Positions 1 to 7,784 are shown, counted from the first letter of the stretch. The stretch: 18,977 nt of DNA from Candidatus Aquidulcis sp. (GCA_020723365.1 DYJB01000006.1:1-18977), one strand, 5' to 3'. The notes: generated by a model not told the origin, from the letters alone. Made by a program: numbers and translations.

Positions 1-38
1 CCGCGACTTCGCAAGCCGGATTGGATTGAGGTGAAACC

Positions 39-329
39 ATGTCACGATCGCTGAAGAAGGGCCCGTTCATCGAGCCCAAGCTGCTGAAGAAGATCGAAGA
101 GATGAACCAGCGGGGCGAGAAGAAGGTCATCCGCACCTGGAGCCGCGCCAGCACCGTGTTTCCCCAGATGGTGGGCCACACGGTGGCGGTGCACGACGGG
201 CGCCGTCACGTGCCGATCTACATCACCGAGAACATGGTCGGCCACAAGCTTGGCGAGTTCGCCCCGACGCGCACCTTCCGCGGACATGTGTCGAAGGAGA
301 AGACGACGAAAGTCGTCCCCACAACCTAG
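39..329 (+). CDS. rpsS: 30S ribosomal protein S19
   Basis: S19 sits in the head of the small subunit, where it pairs with S13 near the A-site finger. The 96-residue product has the usual family length. It opens with the typical SLKKGPFI segment and carries the conserved stretch HDGRRHVPIYITENMVGHKL followed by GEFAPTRTFRGH. The ATG at 39 is preceded by a GAGGTG ribosome binding site at 28-33. The 38 bases before it show no recognisable coding remnant, although rplB is expected immediately upstream in this gene order. It is followed after 3 bases by rplV, so the two are probably translationally coupled. The stop is TAG. Confidence 0.98.
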   Translation: MSRSLKKGPFIEPKLLKKIEEMNQRGEKKVIRTWSRASTVFPQMVGHTVAVHDGRRHVPIYITENMVGHKLGEFAPTRTFRGHVSKEKTTKVVPTT

Positions 330-332
330 GCC

Positions 333-692
333 ATGGCTGACACACACGACGTCCGTGCCTTTGCCCGCAACGTGCCGATGTCGGCGCAGAAGGTTCGCCT
401 GGTGGTGGACCGCATCCGGGGCCAGGAAGCCAACGCCGCCCTGGACGTGTTGCGCTTCATGCCGAACGCCGCGGCCCGTCCGGTGGCGAAGGTCCTGCGC
501 TCGGCGATCGCCAATGCCGAAGAGAACTTCGGCTTGAGCCGCGATGACCTGATGGTGTTCAAGGTCTTCGCCGACGAGGGACCCAGCCGGCGCTGGCGCC
601 GCTTCGGCGCCCGGGGCCGCTTCAAGCCGATGATCCGCCGATCGTCGAGTGTCACGATCGTGCTGCGCGAGAAGGAGCAGGCGGCGGCCTAG
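333..692 (+). CDS. rplV: 50S ribosomal protein L22
   Basis: L22 is a large-subunit protein whose long beta-hairpin lines the peptide exit tunnel. The 119-residue product starts with the conserved RNVPMSAQKVRLVVDRIRG segment at about residues 13-31. The hairpin region near residues 78-108 is rich in Arg and ends in a beta strand reading SSVTIVL, as is usual. The ATG lies 3 bases after the rpsS stop and has no strong ribosome binding site of its own, which points to coupled translation. Length and order (rpsS-rplV-rpsC) are standard for the S10 operon. Confidence 0.97.
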   Translation: MADTHDVRAFARNVPMSAQKVRLVVDRIRGQEANAALDVLRFMPNAAARPVAKVLRSAIANAEENFGLSRDDLMVFKVFADEGPSRRWRRFGARGRFKPMIRRSSSVTIVLREKEQAAA

Positions 693-718
693 CCGCGCCT
701 GATCAGGAAGGAGTCCGT

Positions 719-1393
719 ATGGGACGCAAGGTCCACCCGATTGGCTTCCGCCTGGGGATCAACAAGACCTGGGAATCGCGTTGGTTCGCCAACCCGGATG
801 CCTACGCGCGCCAGCTGCACGAGGACCGCGCCATCCGCCTGGTGATTGTGAATTCGGCGCCGCGCTCGGGAATCGCCCGCATCGATATCGAGCGGTTTCC
901 GAACAATGTGCACGTCACGATCCACACCTCCAAGCCGGGGATCGTGATCGGGCGCAAGGGCGCCAGCGTCAAGGAGCTACGGCGGCAGATCCAGATCCTG
1001 ACGGGCACGGCCGTCAAGCTGGACATCGCCGAGATCAAGGAGCCCGATGTCGACGCACGGCTGGTGGCGGACAACATCGCCGGGCAGCTCGAGCGGCGCA
1101 TCAGCCACCGCCGGGCGATGCAGCGCGCCGTTCAGCAGGCCATGCGCCAGGGCGCCAAGGGCATCAAGGTCATGTGCGCCGGACGGCTGTCCGGCGTCGA
1201 GATGGCGCGCCGCGATTGGATGCGGGAAGGCCGTGTGCCGGCCCAGACCCTGCGGGCGGATATCGACTTCGCCCGGGCGGAGGCGCTGACGACCTACGGG
1301 CGGATCGGGGTCAAGGTGTGGGTGTACCGTGGCGATGCTCAGCCGGTCGAGGCCGAGCAGCCGCAAACGATGGACGTGTACGTCAGCGAATAG
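719..1393 (+). CDS. rpsC: 30S ribosomal protein S3
   Basis: S3 lies at the mRNA entry pore of the small subunit and helps unwind mRNA. The 224-residue protein has the usual N-terminal MGRKVHPIGFRLG and a KH RNA-binding domain with the GxxG loop GRKG at residues 78-81. The C-terminal domain has the conserved GRLSGVEMARRDWMREGRVP run. An AGGAAGGAG ribosome binding site at 705-713 is well spaced from the ATG at 719. Length is typical. The stop TAG opens a 10-base string that recurs after the rplX and rplQ stops. Confidence 0.98.
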   Translation: MGRKVHPIGFRLGINKTWESRWFANPDAYARQLHEDRAIRLVIVNSAPRSGIARIDIERFPNNVHVTIHTSKPGIVIGRKGASVKELRRQIQILTGTAVKLDIAEIKEPDVDARLVADNIAGQLERRISHRRAMQRAVQQAMRQGAKGIKVMCAGRLSGVEMARRDWMREGRVPAQTLRADIDFARAEALTTYGRIGVKVWVYRGDAQPVEAEQPQTMDVYVSE

Positions 1394-1418
1394 CCGGCGG
1401 CTGGAACGAGGTGCGACG

Positions 1419-1847
1419 ATGTTGATGCCAAAACGAGTGATGCCCGGCCGCCTGAAGCAGATGCGCGGCCGAATGAAGGGCAAGGAGAGCCGGGGGGTCG
1501 AGCTGACCTTCGGCGAGTTCGGGCTGCAGGCCCTCGAGCCGGGCTGGGTGACGGCGCGGCAGATCGAGGCCGCCCGGCGCACGCTGGTGCGCTACATGAA
1601 GCGCCGAGGCAAGGTGTGGATCCGCATCTTCCCCGACAAGCCCGTGACGCAGAAGCCGGCCGAGACCCGCATGGGTAAGGGGAAGGGCGGCGTTGACCAC
1701 TGGGTGGCCGTGGTCAAGCCCGGGCGGATCATGTTCGAGCTGTCCGGCCTGCCGGAGGACGCGGCCCGCGAGGCCATGCGCCTGGCGTCGCACAAGTTCT
1801 CCATCCGCACGCGCTTCCTGGAGCGCGGCGAGGGGATGGGAGGCTAG
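1419..1847 (+). CDS. rplP: 50S ribosomal protein L16
   Basis: L16 binds 23S rRNA near the A-site tRNA and the peptidyl transferase centre. An in-frame upstream start at 1329 would overlap rpsC by 65 bases. The ATG at 1419 instead gives the family-typical MLMPKRVMPGRLKQMRGRMKG and a 142-residue protein. The conserved ETRMGKGKGG motif, which contacts tRNA, is in the middle of the chain, and the C-terminal half carries the usual AAREAMRLASHKF segment. A GAACGAGG stretch just upstream is a plausible ribosome binding site. rpmC follows after 6 bases. Confidence 0.97.
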   Translation: MLMPKRVMPGRLKQMRGRMKGKESRGVELTFGEFGLQALEPGWVTARQIEAARRTLVRYMKRRGKVWIRIFPDKPVTQKPAETRMGKGKGGVDHWVAVVKPGRIMFELSGLPEDAAREAMRLASHKFSIRTRFLERGEGMGG

Positions 1848-1853
1848 GCGGCG

Positions 1854-2069
1854 ATGAAGACCACAGAACTGCGAGCCCTGTCGGATGCCGAGATCCTGGC
1901 GCGCTTGAACGAGGCTCGCGAGGCCTACTTCAAGCTGCGCTTCCAGTTCGCCACCGGTCAGTTGACCGATCACTCGCGCCTGCGGCAGGCGCGCCGGGAG
2001 ATCGCCCGCCTGGCGACGCTGGCCGGCGAGCGCCAGCAGGCCGCCGCAGCGCAAGGGAGCAAGGCATGA
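1854..2069 (+). CDS. rpmC: 50S ribosomal protein L29
   Basis: L29 is a small helical protein near the tunnel exit that takes part in docking trigger factor and SRP. The 71-residue chain is two helices with the typical pattern EILARLNEAREAYFKLRFQ followed by ATGQLTDHSRLRQARREIARL. A GGGAGG at 1838-1843, inside the end of rplP, may serve as ribosome binding site, though its spacing is long. The last four bases overlap rpsQ as ATGA, so the next gene is coupled to it. The TGA stop is one of only five in the window. Confidence 0.95.
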   Translation: MKTTELRALSDAEILARLNEAREAYFKLRFQFATGQLTDHSRLRQARREIARLATLAGERQQAAAAQGSKA

Positions 2070-2377
2070 GCAACAACCGCCGCCGGATGACCGGCCAGGT
2101 AACCCGGGCCAAGGCCATGAAGACCGTGACGGTGCGCGTCGACCGCAGCTACCGCCACCGCCTGTACGGCAAGGTCGTCCACACCAGCCGGCAGTACCTG
2201 GTGCACGATGAGCTGGGCTGCCACCCCGGAGACCAGGTGGTGATCGTGGAGAGTCGCCCGGTGTCCAAGCGCAAGCGCTGGGTGGTGGAGCAGATCGTGC
2301 GCAAGGCGACCGAGGAGCAGGTGGAAGCCAACGCCGCGGTGCAGGTCGACATGCCCGCCGTGGAGGCGCCGGCATGA
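2066..2377 (+). CDS. rpsQ: 30S ribosomal protein S17
   Basis: S17 is an OB-fold protein that binds helices 7 and 11 of 16S rRNA early in small-subunit assembly. The 103-residue product has the standard core: GQVTRAKAMKTVTVRVDR, then YGKVVHTSRQYLVHDE and the GDQVVIVESRPVSKRKRW segment. After the core, an Ala/Val/Glu-rich tail of about 20 residues makes it longer than the common 80-90 residue form. Tails of this kind vary among phyla. It overlaps both neighbours by ATGA, at 2066 and 2374, and so is coupled in both directions. Confidence 0.96.
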   Translation: MSNNRRRMTGQVTRAKAMKTVTVRVDRSYRHRLYGKVVHTSRQYLVHDELGCHPGDQVVIVESRPVSKRKRWVVEQIVRKATEEQVEANAAVQVDMPAVEAPA

Positions 2378-2745
2378 TCCAGCAGGAAACCCGCGTGAAG
2401 GTCGCCGACAACACGGGCGGTCGCGAGCTGCTGGTGATCCGGATCATGGGCGGATCGCGGCGCCGCTACGGCTCCATCGGGGACGTGCTGGTGGCGACGG
2501 TCAAGTCGGCCGCGCCGCACGGGGCCGTGAAGAAGAGCGAGATCGTCAAGGCCGTGGTGGTGCGGGTGGCCAAGGAGTACCGCCGCGAGGACGGCTCGTA
2601 CATCCGCTTCGATGACAACGCGGCCGTCATTCTGGACGCTGACGGGGTGAACCCCAAGGGCACGCGCATCTTCGGGCCGGTGGCCCGCGAGCTGCGCGAG
2701 CGGGGCTTCACCAAGATCGTATCGCTGGCGCCCGAGGTCCTGTAG
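2374..2745 (+). CDS. rplN: 50S ribosomal protein L14
   Basis: L14 is a highly conserved large-subunit protein at the subunit interface. It is also the binding site for the silencing factor RsfS. The 123-residue protein begins MIQQETRVKVADNTGGREL, which is diagnostic, and ends with the conserved GPVARELRERGFTKIVSLAPEVL. Length is exactly typical. It starts inside the rpsQ stop (ATGA), which makes it the first gene of the spc block but not an independent transcription start here. The TAG stop overlaps the ribosome binding site of rplX. Confidence 0.98.
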   Translation: MIQQETRVKVADNTGGRELLVIRIMGGSRRRYGSIGDVLVATVKSAAPHGAVKKSEIVKAVVVRVAKEYRREDGSYIRFDDNAAVILDADGVNPKGTRIFGPVARELRERGFTKIVSLAPEVL

Positions 2746-2756
2746 GAGGCTGTGTG

Positions 2757-3083
2757 GTGAAGCTCAAGATCAAGAAGGGCGACACGGTCGAGGTCATCAG
2801 CGGGCGCGAGAAGGGCGTGCGCGGCGAGGTGCTGCGTGTGCTGCCCAAGGATGAGCGGCTGGTGGTTCAGGGCGTCAACGTGCGCAAGAAGCACCAGCGC
2901 AAGATGCAGGCGGGCGGACGCACCATGAACCCGGGTGTCATCTCCTTCGAGGCGCCCGTGCACGTGTCCAACGTCATGCTGGTCTGCCCCAAGTGCAGCG
3001 AGCCGGTGCGCGTCGGCCTGGAGCGCAGCGAGGGCAAGAGCCGGCGGGTGTGCAAGAACTGCGAAACGGTGATGGACGCCTAG
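2757..3083 (+). CDS. rplX: 50S ribosomal protein L24, zinc-ribbon form
   Basis: L24 initiates large-subunit assembly and lies near the tunnel exit. The chain opens with a KOW motif (KGDTVEVISGREKGVRGEVL). Its C-terminal part has the pairs CPKC and CKNC, about 18 residues apart, which is the zinc-binding pattern found in some bacterial L24 proteins and lost in others. Two adjacent GTG codons, 2754 and 2757, could start it. The AGGAGG at 2744-2749 leaves 4 bases to the first and 7 to the second, so I chose the second (108 residues). The stop is TAG followed by CCGGCGG. Confidence 0.95.
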   Translation: MKLKIKKGDTVEVISGREKGVRGEVLRVLPKDERLVVQGVNVRKKHQRKMQAGGRTMNPGVISFEAPVHVSNVMLVCPKCSEPVRVGLERSEGKSRRVCKNCETVMDA

Positions 3084-3101
3084 CCGGCGGGAAGAGAAGC
3101 G

Positions 3102-3650
3102 ATGGAACATATTCTCAAGACCCACTACACCAAGACGGTCGCCCCAGCCCTGACGAAGGAGTTCGGGCTGACCAACGACATGCAGGTGCCGCACGTCGAG
3201 AAGATCGTGGTCAACATCGGCGTCGGCGAAGCGCTGGAGAACGCCAAGGCGCTCGACGCCGCCGTGGAGGACATGACCACCATCACCGGGCAGAAGCCCG
3301 TGATCGCCAAGGCGCGCCGCAGCATCGCCAACTTCAAGCTGCGCGAAGGGCGGGCGATCGGCGTGCGCGTCACGCTGCGCGGCGAGCGCATGTGGTCGTT
3401 CCTCGACCGCCTGATCAACGTGGCCCTGCCGCGCACGCGCGACTTCCGTGGCATCTCGCCCAACGCCTTCGACGGCCGAGGCAACTACACGCTGGGCATC
3501 CGGGAGCAGATCATCTTCCCGGAGATCCACTACGAGAAGATCGACAAGCTGCGGGGCCTGGAGGTCACCATCGTGACCACGGCCCCGAACGATGAGCAGG
3601 GACGACGGTTGCTGCAGCTGATGGGCATGCCGTTTGCGAGAGGCGACTAG
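3102..3650 (+). CDS. rplE: 50S ribosomal protein L5
   Basis: L5 binds 5S rRNA in the central protuberance and touches P-site tRNA. The 182-residue chain contains the conserved VPHVEKIVVNIGVGEA, the TGQKPVIAKARRSIANFKLREG segment and the GRGNYTLGIREQIIFPEI motif. Length is standard for the family. The ATG at 3102 follows a purine-rich GGGAAGAGAAG ribosome binding site. One base separates its TAG stop from the rpsN start, so the pair is almost certainly coupled. Confidence 0.98.
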   Translation: MEHILKTHYTKTVAPALTKEFGLTNDMQVPHVEKIVVNIGVGEALENAKALDAAVEDMTTITGQKPVIAKARRSIANFKLREGRAIGVRVTLRGERMWSFLDRLINVALPRTRDFRGISPNAFDGRGNYTLGIREQIIFPEIHYEKIDKLRGLEVTIVTTAPNDEQGRRLLQLMGMPFARGD

Positions 3651-3651
3651 G

Positions 3652-3834
3652 ATGGCGAAGAAGAGTCTGATCCTGAAGGAATCGCACCGCAAGTACGTCG
3701 TGCGCGTGCGCAACCGCTGCAAGGTGTGCGGCCGGCCGCGGGGCTACATGCGCCGCTTCCAGCTGTGCCGCATCTGCTTCCGGGAGATGGCCCTCAAGGG
3801 GCTGATCCCCGGTGTCGTCAAGTCGTCGTGGTAG
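3652..3834 (+). CDS. rpsN: 30S ribosomal protein S14, short zinc form
   Basis: S14 is a late-binding protein of the small-subunit head. This is the short (60-residue) zinc-containing type, with Cys23 and Cys26 (CKVC) and Cys39 and Cys42 (CRIC), closely resembling the Thermus arrangement. The C-terminus reads GLIPGVVKSSW, as expected. An earlier in-frame start at 3634 would lie inside rplE. The ATG at 3652, immediately after the rplE stop, gives the family-typical MAKKSLILKE start. A longer non-zinc S14 is not present in the window. Confidence 0.97.
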   Translation: MAKKSLILKESHRKYVVRVRNRCKVCGRPRGYMRRFQLCRICFREMALKGLIPGVVKSSW

Positions 3835-3850
3835 GCCAGGGAGGGTTGTC

Positions 3851-4258
3851 ATGAGTGTGAATGACCCGATTGCTGACATGCTGACCCGCATGCGCAACGC
3901 CCTGATGGCCGGCCACCAGGTCGTGAGCGTGCCCAGCTCGAAGATCAAGCTGTCCATCGCCCGCATCATGGTCGAGGAGGGCTTTGTCGAGGCGTTCGAG
4001 GAAGCCGCCGACGGCGGGCACAAGCTTCTGCGCATGAAGCTCAAGTACGTGGGCGAGCGCCGCGAGCGACGGCCGGTGATCTCCGGACTGAAGCGCGTCA
4101 GTTCGCCCGGTCGCCGGGTGTACGTCAACAAGGGCGATATCCCGTGGGTGCGCTCCGGGCTGGGCGTGGCCATCCTGTCCACCCCCAAGGGCGTGATGAC
4201 GGGATTGCGGGCCCGCCAGATCGGCGTGGGCGGAGAAGTGCTCTGCCAGGTCTGGTAG
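3851..4258 (+). CDS. rpsH: 30S ribosomal protein S8
   Basis: S8 binds helix 21 of 16S rRNA. In E. coli it also represses spc operon translation. An in-frame start at 3812 would overlap rpsN. The ATG at 3851 has an excellent AGGGAGGG ribosome binding site at 3838-3845 and gives 135 residues beginning MSVNDPIADMLTRMRNAL, as in the family. The C-terminal domain has the conserved RRVYVNKGDIP and LGVAILSTPKGVMT segments. A 64-base gap with a hairpin separates it from rplF, the first non-trivial gap in the cluster. Confidence 0.98.
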   Translation: MSVNDPIADMLTRMRNALMAGHQVVSVPSSKIKLSIARIMVEEGFVEAFEEAADGGHKLLRMKLKYVGERRERRPVISGLKRVSSPGRRVYVNKGDIPWVRSGLGVAILSTPKGVMTGLRARQIGVGGEVLCQVW

Positions 4259-4268
4259 ACCGGCGCAC

Positions 4269-4306
4269 AGTCGGATCGGCCCGGGCCGGCTGCCCGGTGG
4301 CCGACT
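4269..4306 (+). other. Intercistronic double hairpin before rplF
   Basis: An inner perfect 6-bp stem CCGGGC/GCCCGG (4281-4286 with 4292-4297, five-base loop CGGCT) is enclosed by an outer 6-bp stem AGTCGG/CCGACT (4269-4274 with 4301-4306). It ends 5 bases before the AGGAGG ribosome binding site of rplF. No T-run follows, so it is not a conventional terminator. It could be an mRNA processing, stability or translational control element. The GC-rich background makes chance stems common, so the functional reading is inference. Confidence 0.5.
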
Positions 4307-4322
4307 GAATCAGGAGGACGCA

Positions 4323-4868
4323 GTGTCAAGGATTGGACGCAGCCCCGTCAAGATCCCCAGCGGGGTGCAGGTGACCATCGACGGCGCCACGGTCGTGGTG
4401 AAGGGCCCCAAGGGCGAACTCACCCGGGCCTTCCGCCCGGAGATCACCGTGCACCAGGACGCCGGCCAGCTCACGGTCCAGCGTCCTTCGGACGCGCCGT
4501 CGGTGCGCGCCCTGCACGGTCTCACGCGGGCGCTTCTGAACAACATGGTGCTGGGGGTCAGCACCGGCTTTGAGAAGACCTTGCAGGTGGAAGGCGTGGG
4601 CTACCGCGCCGAGAAGAGCGGCAAGGACCTGGTGCTCAGCGTGGGCTACTCCCACCCGGTGCGCTTCGAGCCGCCGGCCGGCATCAGCTTCGAGGTCGAG
4701 GAGAAGGCGCGCCTGATCAAGGTGCTGGGACCCGACAAGGAGCTGGTGGGGCAGGTGGCGGCCGATATCCGCAAGGTGCGTCCGCCCGAGCCGTACAAGG
4801 GCAAGGGCATCCGCTATGTTGGTGAGCATGTCCGGCGCAAGGCGGGCAAGGCCGGAAAGGTGGGCTAG
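4323..4868 (+). CDS. rplF: 50S ribosomal protein L6
   Basis: L6 lies near the base of the L7/L12 stalk and the sarcin-ricin loop. The 181-residue protein has the usual two homologous alpha/beta domains. The N-terminus is MSRIGRSPVKIPSGVQV, and the C-terminal domain ends with the diagnostic KVRPPEPYKGKGIRYVGE. The start is GTG at 4323 with AGGAGG at 4312-4317, five bases away, so this choice is well supported. rplR begins 3 bases after its TAG stop. Confidence 0.98.
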   Translation: MSRIGRSPVKIPSGVQVTIDGATVVVKGPKGELTRAFRPEITVHQDAGQLTVQRPSDAPSVRALHGLTRALLNNMVLGVSTGFEKTLQVEGVGYRAEKSGKDLVLSVGYSHPVRFEPPAGISFEVEEKARLIKVLGPDKELVGQVAADIRKVRPPEPYKGKGIRYVGEHVRRKAGKAGKVG

Positions 4869-4871
4869 GCG

Positions 4872-5237
4872 ATGGCCAAGAAGTCACGTGAGGAGATGCG
4901 CAAGCGCCGCCATCAGCGCGTGCGCAAGACCGTGGCCGGGACGCCCGAGCGCCCGCGCCTGAACGTCTACCGCAGCCTGGCCGAGATCTACGCCCAGGTG
5001 ATCGACGATGCCGAAGGCAAGACCCTGGTCTCGGCCTCCAGCGTCGATGTTGAGCTCAAGCCCAAGCTGGGCGGCCTGAAGAAATCGGAACAGGCGCGCC
5101 TGGTCGGGCAGGTGATCGCCGAACGCGCCAGGGCCAAGGGCATCGCCAAGGTGGTTTTCGATCGGGGCGGCTACCGCTACCAGGGACGGGTCCGTGAGCT
5201 GGCGGAAGCCGCGCGCAAGGCCGGGCTGGACTTCTAG
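4872..5237 (+). CDS. rplR: 50S ribosomal protein L18
   Basis: L18 binds 5S rRNA together with L5 in the central protuberance. The 121-residue protein has an Arg/Lys-rich N-terminal arm (RKRRHQRVRKTVAGTPERPRL), the NVYRSLAEIYAQVIDD strand and helix, and the C-terminal FDRGGYRYQGRVRELAEAAR motif that ends nearly all L18 chains. Length is typical. The ATG at 4872 lies 3 bases after rplF and uses the purine-rich end of that gene as its only evident ribosome binding signal. Confidence 0.97.
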   Translation: MAKKSREEMRKRRHQRVRKTVAGTPERPRLNVYRSLAEIYAQVIDDAEGKTLVSASSVDVELKPKLGGLKKSEQARLVGQVIAERARAKGIAKVVFDRGGYRYQGRVRELAEAARKAGLDF

Positions 5238-5260
5238 GCGGCCGGGACGGAGAGAGCAAC

Positions 5261-5797
5261 GTGAGACCTGATTTCCGCGAACGCAGCGAAGAGCGCAACG
5301 AGTTCGACGAGCGCGTGATCGACATCGCCCGCGTGGCCAAGGTGGTCAAGGGCGGCCGGCGGTTTTCCTTCCGCGTCACGGTGGTGGCCGGCGACAACCG
5401 CGGCAACGTCGGGCTGGGGATGGGCAAGGCGCGGGGTGTGCCGGATGCCATCAAGAAGGCCACCGAACGCGCCCGGCGCAACATGCAGTCCGTACCGCTG
5501 GCCGGCACGACCATCCCGCACGAGGTCGTCGCCAAGCACGGCGGCGCCTCGGTGATGCTCAAGCCGGCTTCCCCCGGCACGGGCGTGATCGCCGGGGGCG
5601 CCGTCCGCGCCGTCCTCGAGGCGGCCGGCGTGCGCGACATCCTCACCAAGTCGCTCGGCAGCGCCAACGTGCTGAACGTGGCCAACGCCACGCTCCACGG
5701 GCTGCGCTCGATCAAGCTGTTGGAGGAGGAGGCGGCGGCCCGCGGCAAGTCGCCGGCGGACCTCAAGCCCTTCTGGGAGCGCAAGCGCCATGGCTAA
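5261..5797 (+). CDS. rpsE: 30S ribosomal protein S5
   Basis: S5 lies at the mRNA entry site with S3 and S4 and affects translational accuracy. The 178-residue protein has an N-terminal double-stranded RNA binding fold containing VAKVVKGGRRFSFRVTVVAG, then GNVGLGMGKARGVPDAIKKA. The C-terminal domain carries GTGVIAGGAVRAVLEAAGV and ends near residue 165. It starts with GTG at 5261, preceded by GGAGAG at 5249-5254. It overlaps rpmD by 8 bases. Its TAA stop is one of only three in the window. Confidence 0.97.
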   Translation: MRPDFRERSEERNEFDERVIDIARVAKVVKGGRRFSFRVTVVAGDNRGNVGLGMGKARGVPDAIKKATERARRNMQSVPLAGTTIPHEVVAKHGGASVMLKPASPGTGVIAGGAVRAVLEAAGVRDILTKSLGSANVLNVANATLHGLRSIKLLEEEAAARGKSPADLKPFWERKRHG

Positions 5798-5996
5798 GGC
5801 AGCGGACAAGGGCAAGCTGCTGCGCATCACGCTGGTGCGCAGCCCGATCGGCTATGCCGACCGGCAGAAGAGGACGGCGCGCGCCCTGGGGCTGCGCCGT
5901 ATGAATCAGACCGTCGAACATGCCGACACGCCGCAAATCCGCGGGATGATCGCCAAGATCCCGCATCTGCTGCGCGTGGAGGAGCAGGCGCCATGA
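5790..5996 (+). CDS. rpmD: 50S ribosomal protein L30
   Basis: L30 is a small alpha/beta protein of the large subunit that is absent from some phyla. The 68-residue chain has a short basic extension, then the typical LRITLVRSPIGYADRQKRTARALGL pattern and the TPQIRGMIAKIPHLL segment. It starts inside the end of rpsE (8-base overlap), and its last four bases (ATGA) overlap the start of rplO. It is therefore coupled on both sides. The order rpsE-rpmD-rplO-secY is the standard spc arrangement. Confidence 0.96.
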   Translation: MAKAADKGKLLRITLVRSPIGYADRQKRTARALGLRRMNQTVEHADTPQIRGMIAKIPHLLRVEEQAP

Positions 5997-6439
5997 AAGC
6001 ACACGACCTGAAGCCCCCCCCCGGGGCCAAGCAGCGCAGGAAGCGCGTCGGCCGCGGCATCGCCGCCGGCCAGGGCAAGACGGCCGGCCGCGGCACCAAG
6101 GGCTACGGCGCCCGGACCGGCAGCGGCGGGCACCTGTATCGACAGGGCGGCAACCTGCCGTTCTTCCGCCGCCTGCCGTTCAAGCGCGGCTTCAGCAACC
6201 CCCGGCGGGTGGACTACGCCGAGGTCAACGTCTCCCGGCTGGCCTCCTTCGCCGCCGGCACCGAGGTCACCCCGGAAGTCCTGGTGGCGGCCGGTCTGAT
6301 CGGGTCGAAGATGCCAGTCGTCATCCTCGGCCAGGGCGAGCTCAAGGTCGCCCTCAAGGTGCACGCCCACCGCTTCAGCCAGACCGCCAAGGCCAAGATC
6401 GAGGCGGCCGGCGGAAGCGCCGACGTGATCCCGGCCTAA
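5993..6439 (+). CDS. rplO: 50S ribosomal protein L15
   Basis: L15 is a late assembly protein of the large subunit. The 148-residue chain starts MKAHDLKPPPGAKQRRKRVG and continues with the Gly/Arg-rich arm containing GQGKTAGRGTKGYGARTG and GGNLPFFRRLPFKRGF. The C-terminal half is a compact domain with VVILGQGELKVALKVHAHRFS. Codons 8-10 are encoded inside a run of nine C at 6014-6022, directly followed by four G. The reading frame is intact across it. The stop TAA overlaps the ribosome binding site of secY. Confidence 0.97.
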   Translation: MKAHDLKPPPGAKQRRKRVGRGIAAGQGKTAGRGTKGYGARTGSGGHLYRQGGNLPFFRRLPFKRGFSNPRRVDYAEVNVSRLASFAAGTEVTPEVLVAAGLIGSKMPVVILGQGELKVALKVHAHRFSQTAKAKIEAAGGSADVIPA

Positions 6440-6449
6440 GGAGCATGTG

Positions 6450-7784
6450 ATGAGGCGGTCTCCCTGGCGGTTCCTGCTCATCTCGCCGGACATTCGCAAC
6501 CGGCTGCTGATCACCCTGGGCCTTCTGGTGATCTACCGCCTGGCGGCGCACATGCCCGTCCCCGGTGTCGACCGGGCCCAGATCGCGCAGATCCTGGGCC
6601 AGGCCGGCAGCGGCGCCACGCTGTTCAACCTGCTCGACCTGCTCTCCGGAGGGACGGTCTCGAATTTCTCCGTCCTGGCCATGGGCGTCTATCCCTACAT
6701 CACCGCCCAGATCATCCTGCAGGTCATCACGCCGATCATCCCGGCGCTGCAGCGCCGCATGGAAGAGGACCCGCGCGAGGGCCGCAAGTGGATGGAGAAG
6801 TGGACCTACTATCTGGCGGTTCCCATGGCGGCCCTCAACGCCTTCGGCCAGATCCGCCTCTTCCAGCAGTACGCCGGCGGTCTGGAGATCCTCAGCACGC
6901 CGCTGGGCTTCAACCTGCCGACGATCACCATGATCCTGGCCATGACGGCCGGGACGATGTTCGCCATCTGGCTGGGTGAGCTGATCTCCGAATACGGCAT
7001 CCGCAACCAGGGCCTGTCGCTGATTATCTTCGCCGGCATCGTGGCGCGTATCCCCGCCAACTTCGGCACGGTGCTGGCCGACCAGCAGCAGCGGGTCCCG
7101 CTCCTGCTCTTCATCCTGGTGCTGACCACGCTGACGATCTTCGCCATCGTCTATGTCCAGGAAGGGCGCCGGCACGTCCCGGTCATGTATCCCGGGCGCC
7201 GTGTGGGCAACCGCATGTCGATGCCGGTCAAGGGGACCCTGCCGCTGATGGTCAACATGGCCGGCATGATCCCGCTGATCTTCGCCCAGTCGCTGCTGAC
7301 CTTGCCGGCGGTGGTGGCGCAGTTCTTCGTGAACTCGACGAACGAGGCCATCGCCCGGTTCGCCGTCGGCGTGCAGAACACCTTCGGCGGCATCAGTCCG
7401 GCCTATTGCGTCATGTACTTCCTGATGGTGGTGGGGTTCACGTTCTTCTACACGGACGTGATCTTCGCCCAGCAGAACTACGGCGAGAACCTGAAGCGCG
7501 CCGGAGCGCAGATCCCGGGTGTGACCAAGGGCGCCCCCACCCAGCGCTACCTGACGCGCGTCTTGCGCCGCATCACCTTCCCCGGGGCCCTCTTCCTGGG
7601 TATCGTGGCCGTGATGCCGTTCCTGGTGGGGCTCTTCTGGCCGACGCTCGGCTCCGGCAGCAGCACGCTGCTGGTGACGTCCGCCGGCCTGCTGATCGTC
7701 GTCGGCGTGGTGCGCGACGTCTACCGCTCGATCGAAGCGGAGCTGAAGCTGCGCGGCTACGACCAGGCGGTGTTGGTGCACTAG
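6450..7784 (+). CDS. secY: Protein translocase subunit SecY
   Basis: SecY is the channel subunit of the SecYEG translocon in the cytoplasmic membrane. GTG at 6447 and ATG at 6450 are both possible starts. The AAGGAG at 6438-6443 leaves 3 and 6 bases respectively, so ATG is preferred (444 residues). The chain shows about ten hydrophobic segments, with the family motifs MPVPGVD after the first, LMVNMAGMIPLIFAQSLL in the seventh region, and the cytoplasmic loop NLKRAGAQIPGVTKGAPT. The C-terminus ends in the usual YRSIEAELKLRGYD tail. adk starts two bases after its TAG stop. Confidence 0.98.
   Translation: MRRSPWRFLLISPDIRNRLLITLGLLVIYRLAAHMPVPGVDRAQIAQILGQAGSGATLFNLLDLLSGGTVSNFSVLAMGVYPYITAQIILQVITPIIPALQRRMEEDPREGRKWMEKWTYYLAVPMAALNAFGQIRLFQQYAGGLEILSTPLGFNLPTITMILAMTAGTMFAIWLGELISEYGIRNQGLSLIIFAGIVARIPANFGTVLADQQQRVPLLLFILVLTTLTIFAIVYVQEGRRHVPVMYPGRRVGNRMSMPVKGTLPLMVNMAGMIPLIFAQSLLTLPAVVAQFFVNSTNEAIARFAVGVQNTFGGISPAYCVMYFLMVVGFTFFYTDVIFAQQNYGENLKRAGAQIPGVTKGAPTQRYLTRVLRRITFPGALFLGIVAVMPFLVGLFWPTLGSGSSTLLVTSAGLLIVVGVVRDVYRSIEAELKLRGYDQAVLVH

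Noticed and set aside
1..38. Possible end of rplB (L2) at the left edge
   Set aside because: None of the three frames resembles the basic C-terminus of L2, so rplB probably ends before the window.
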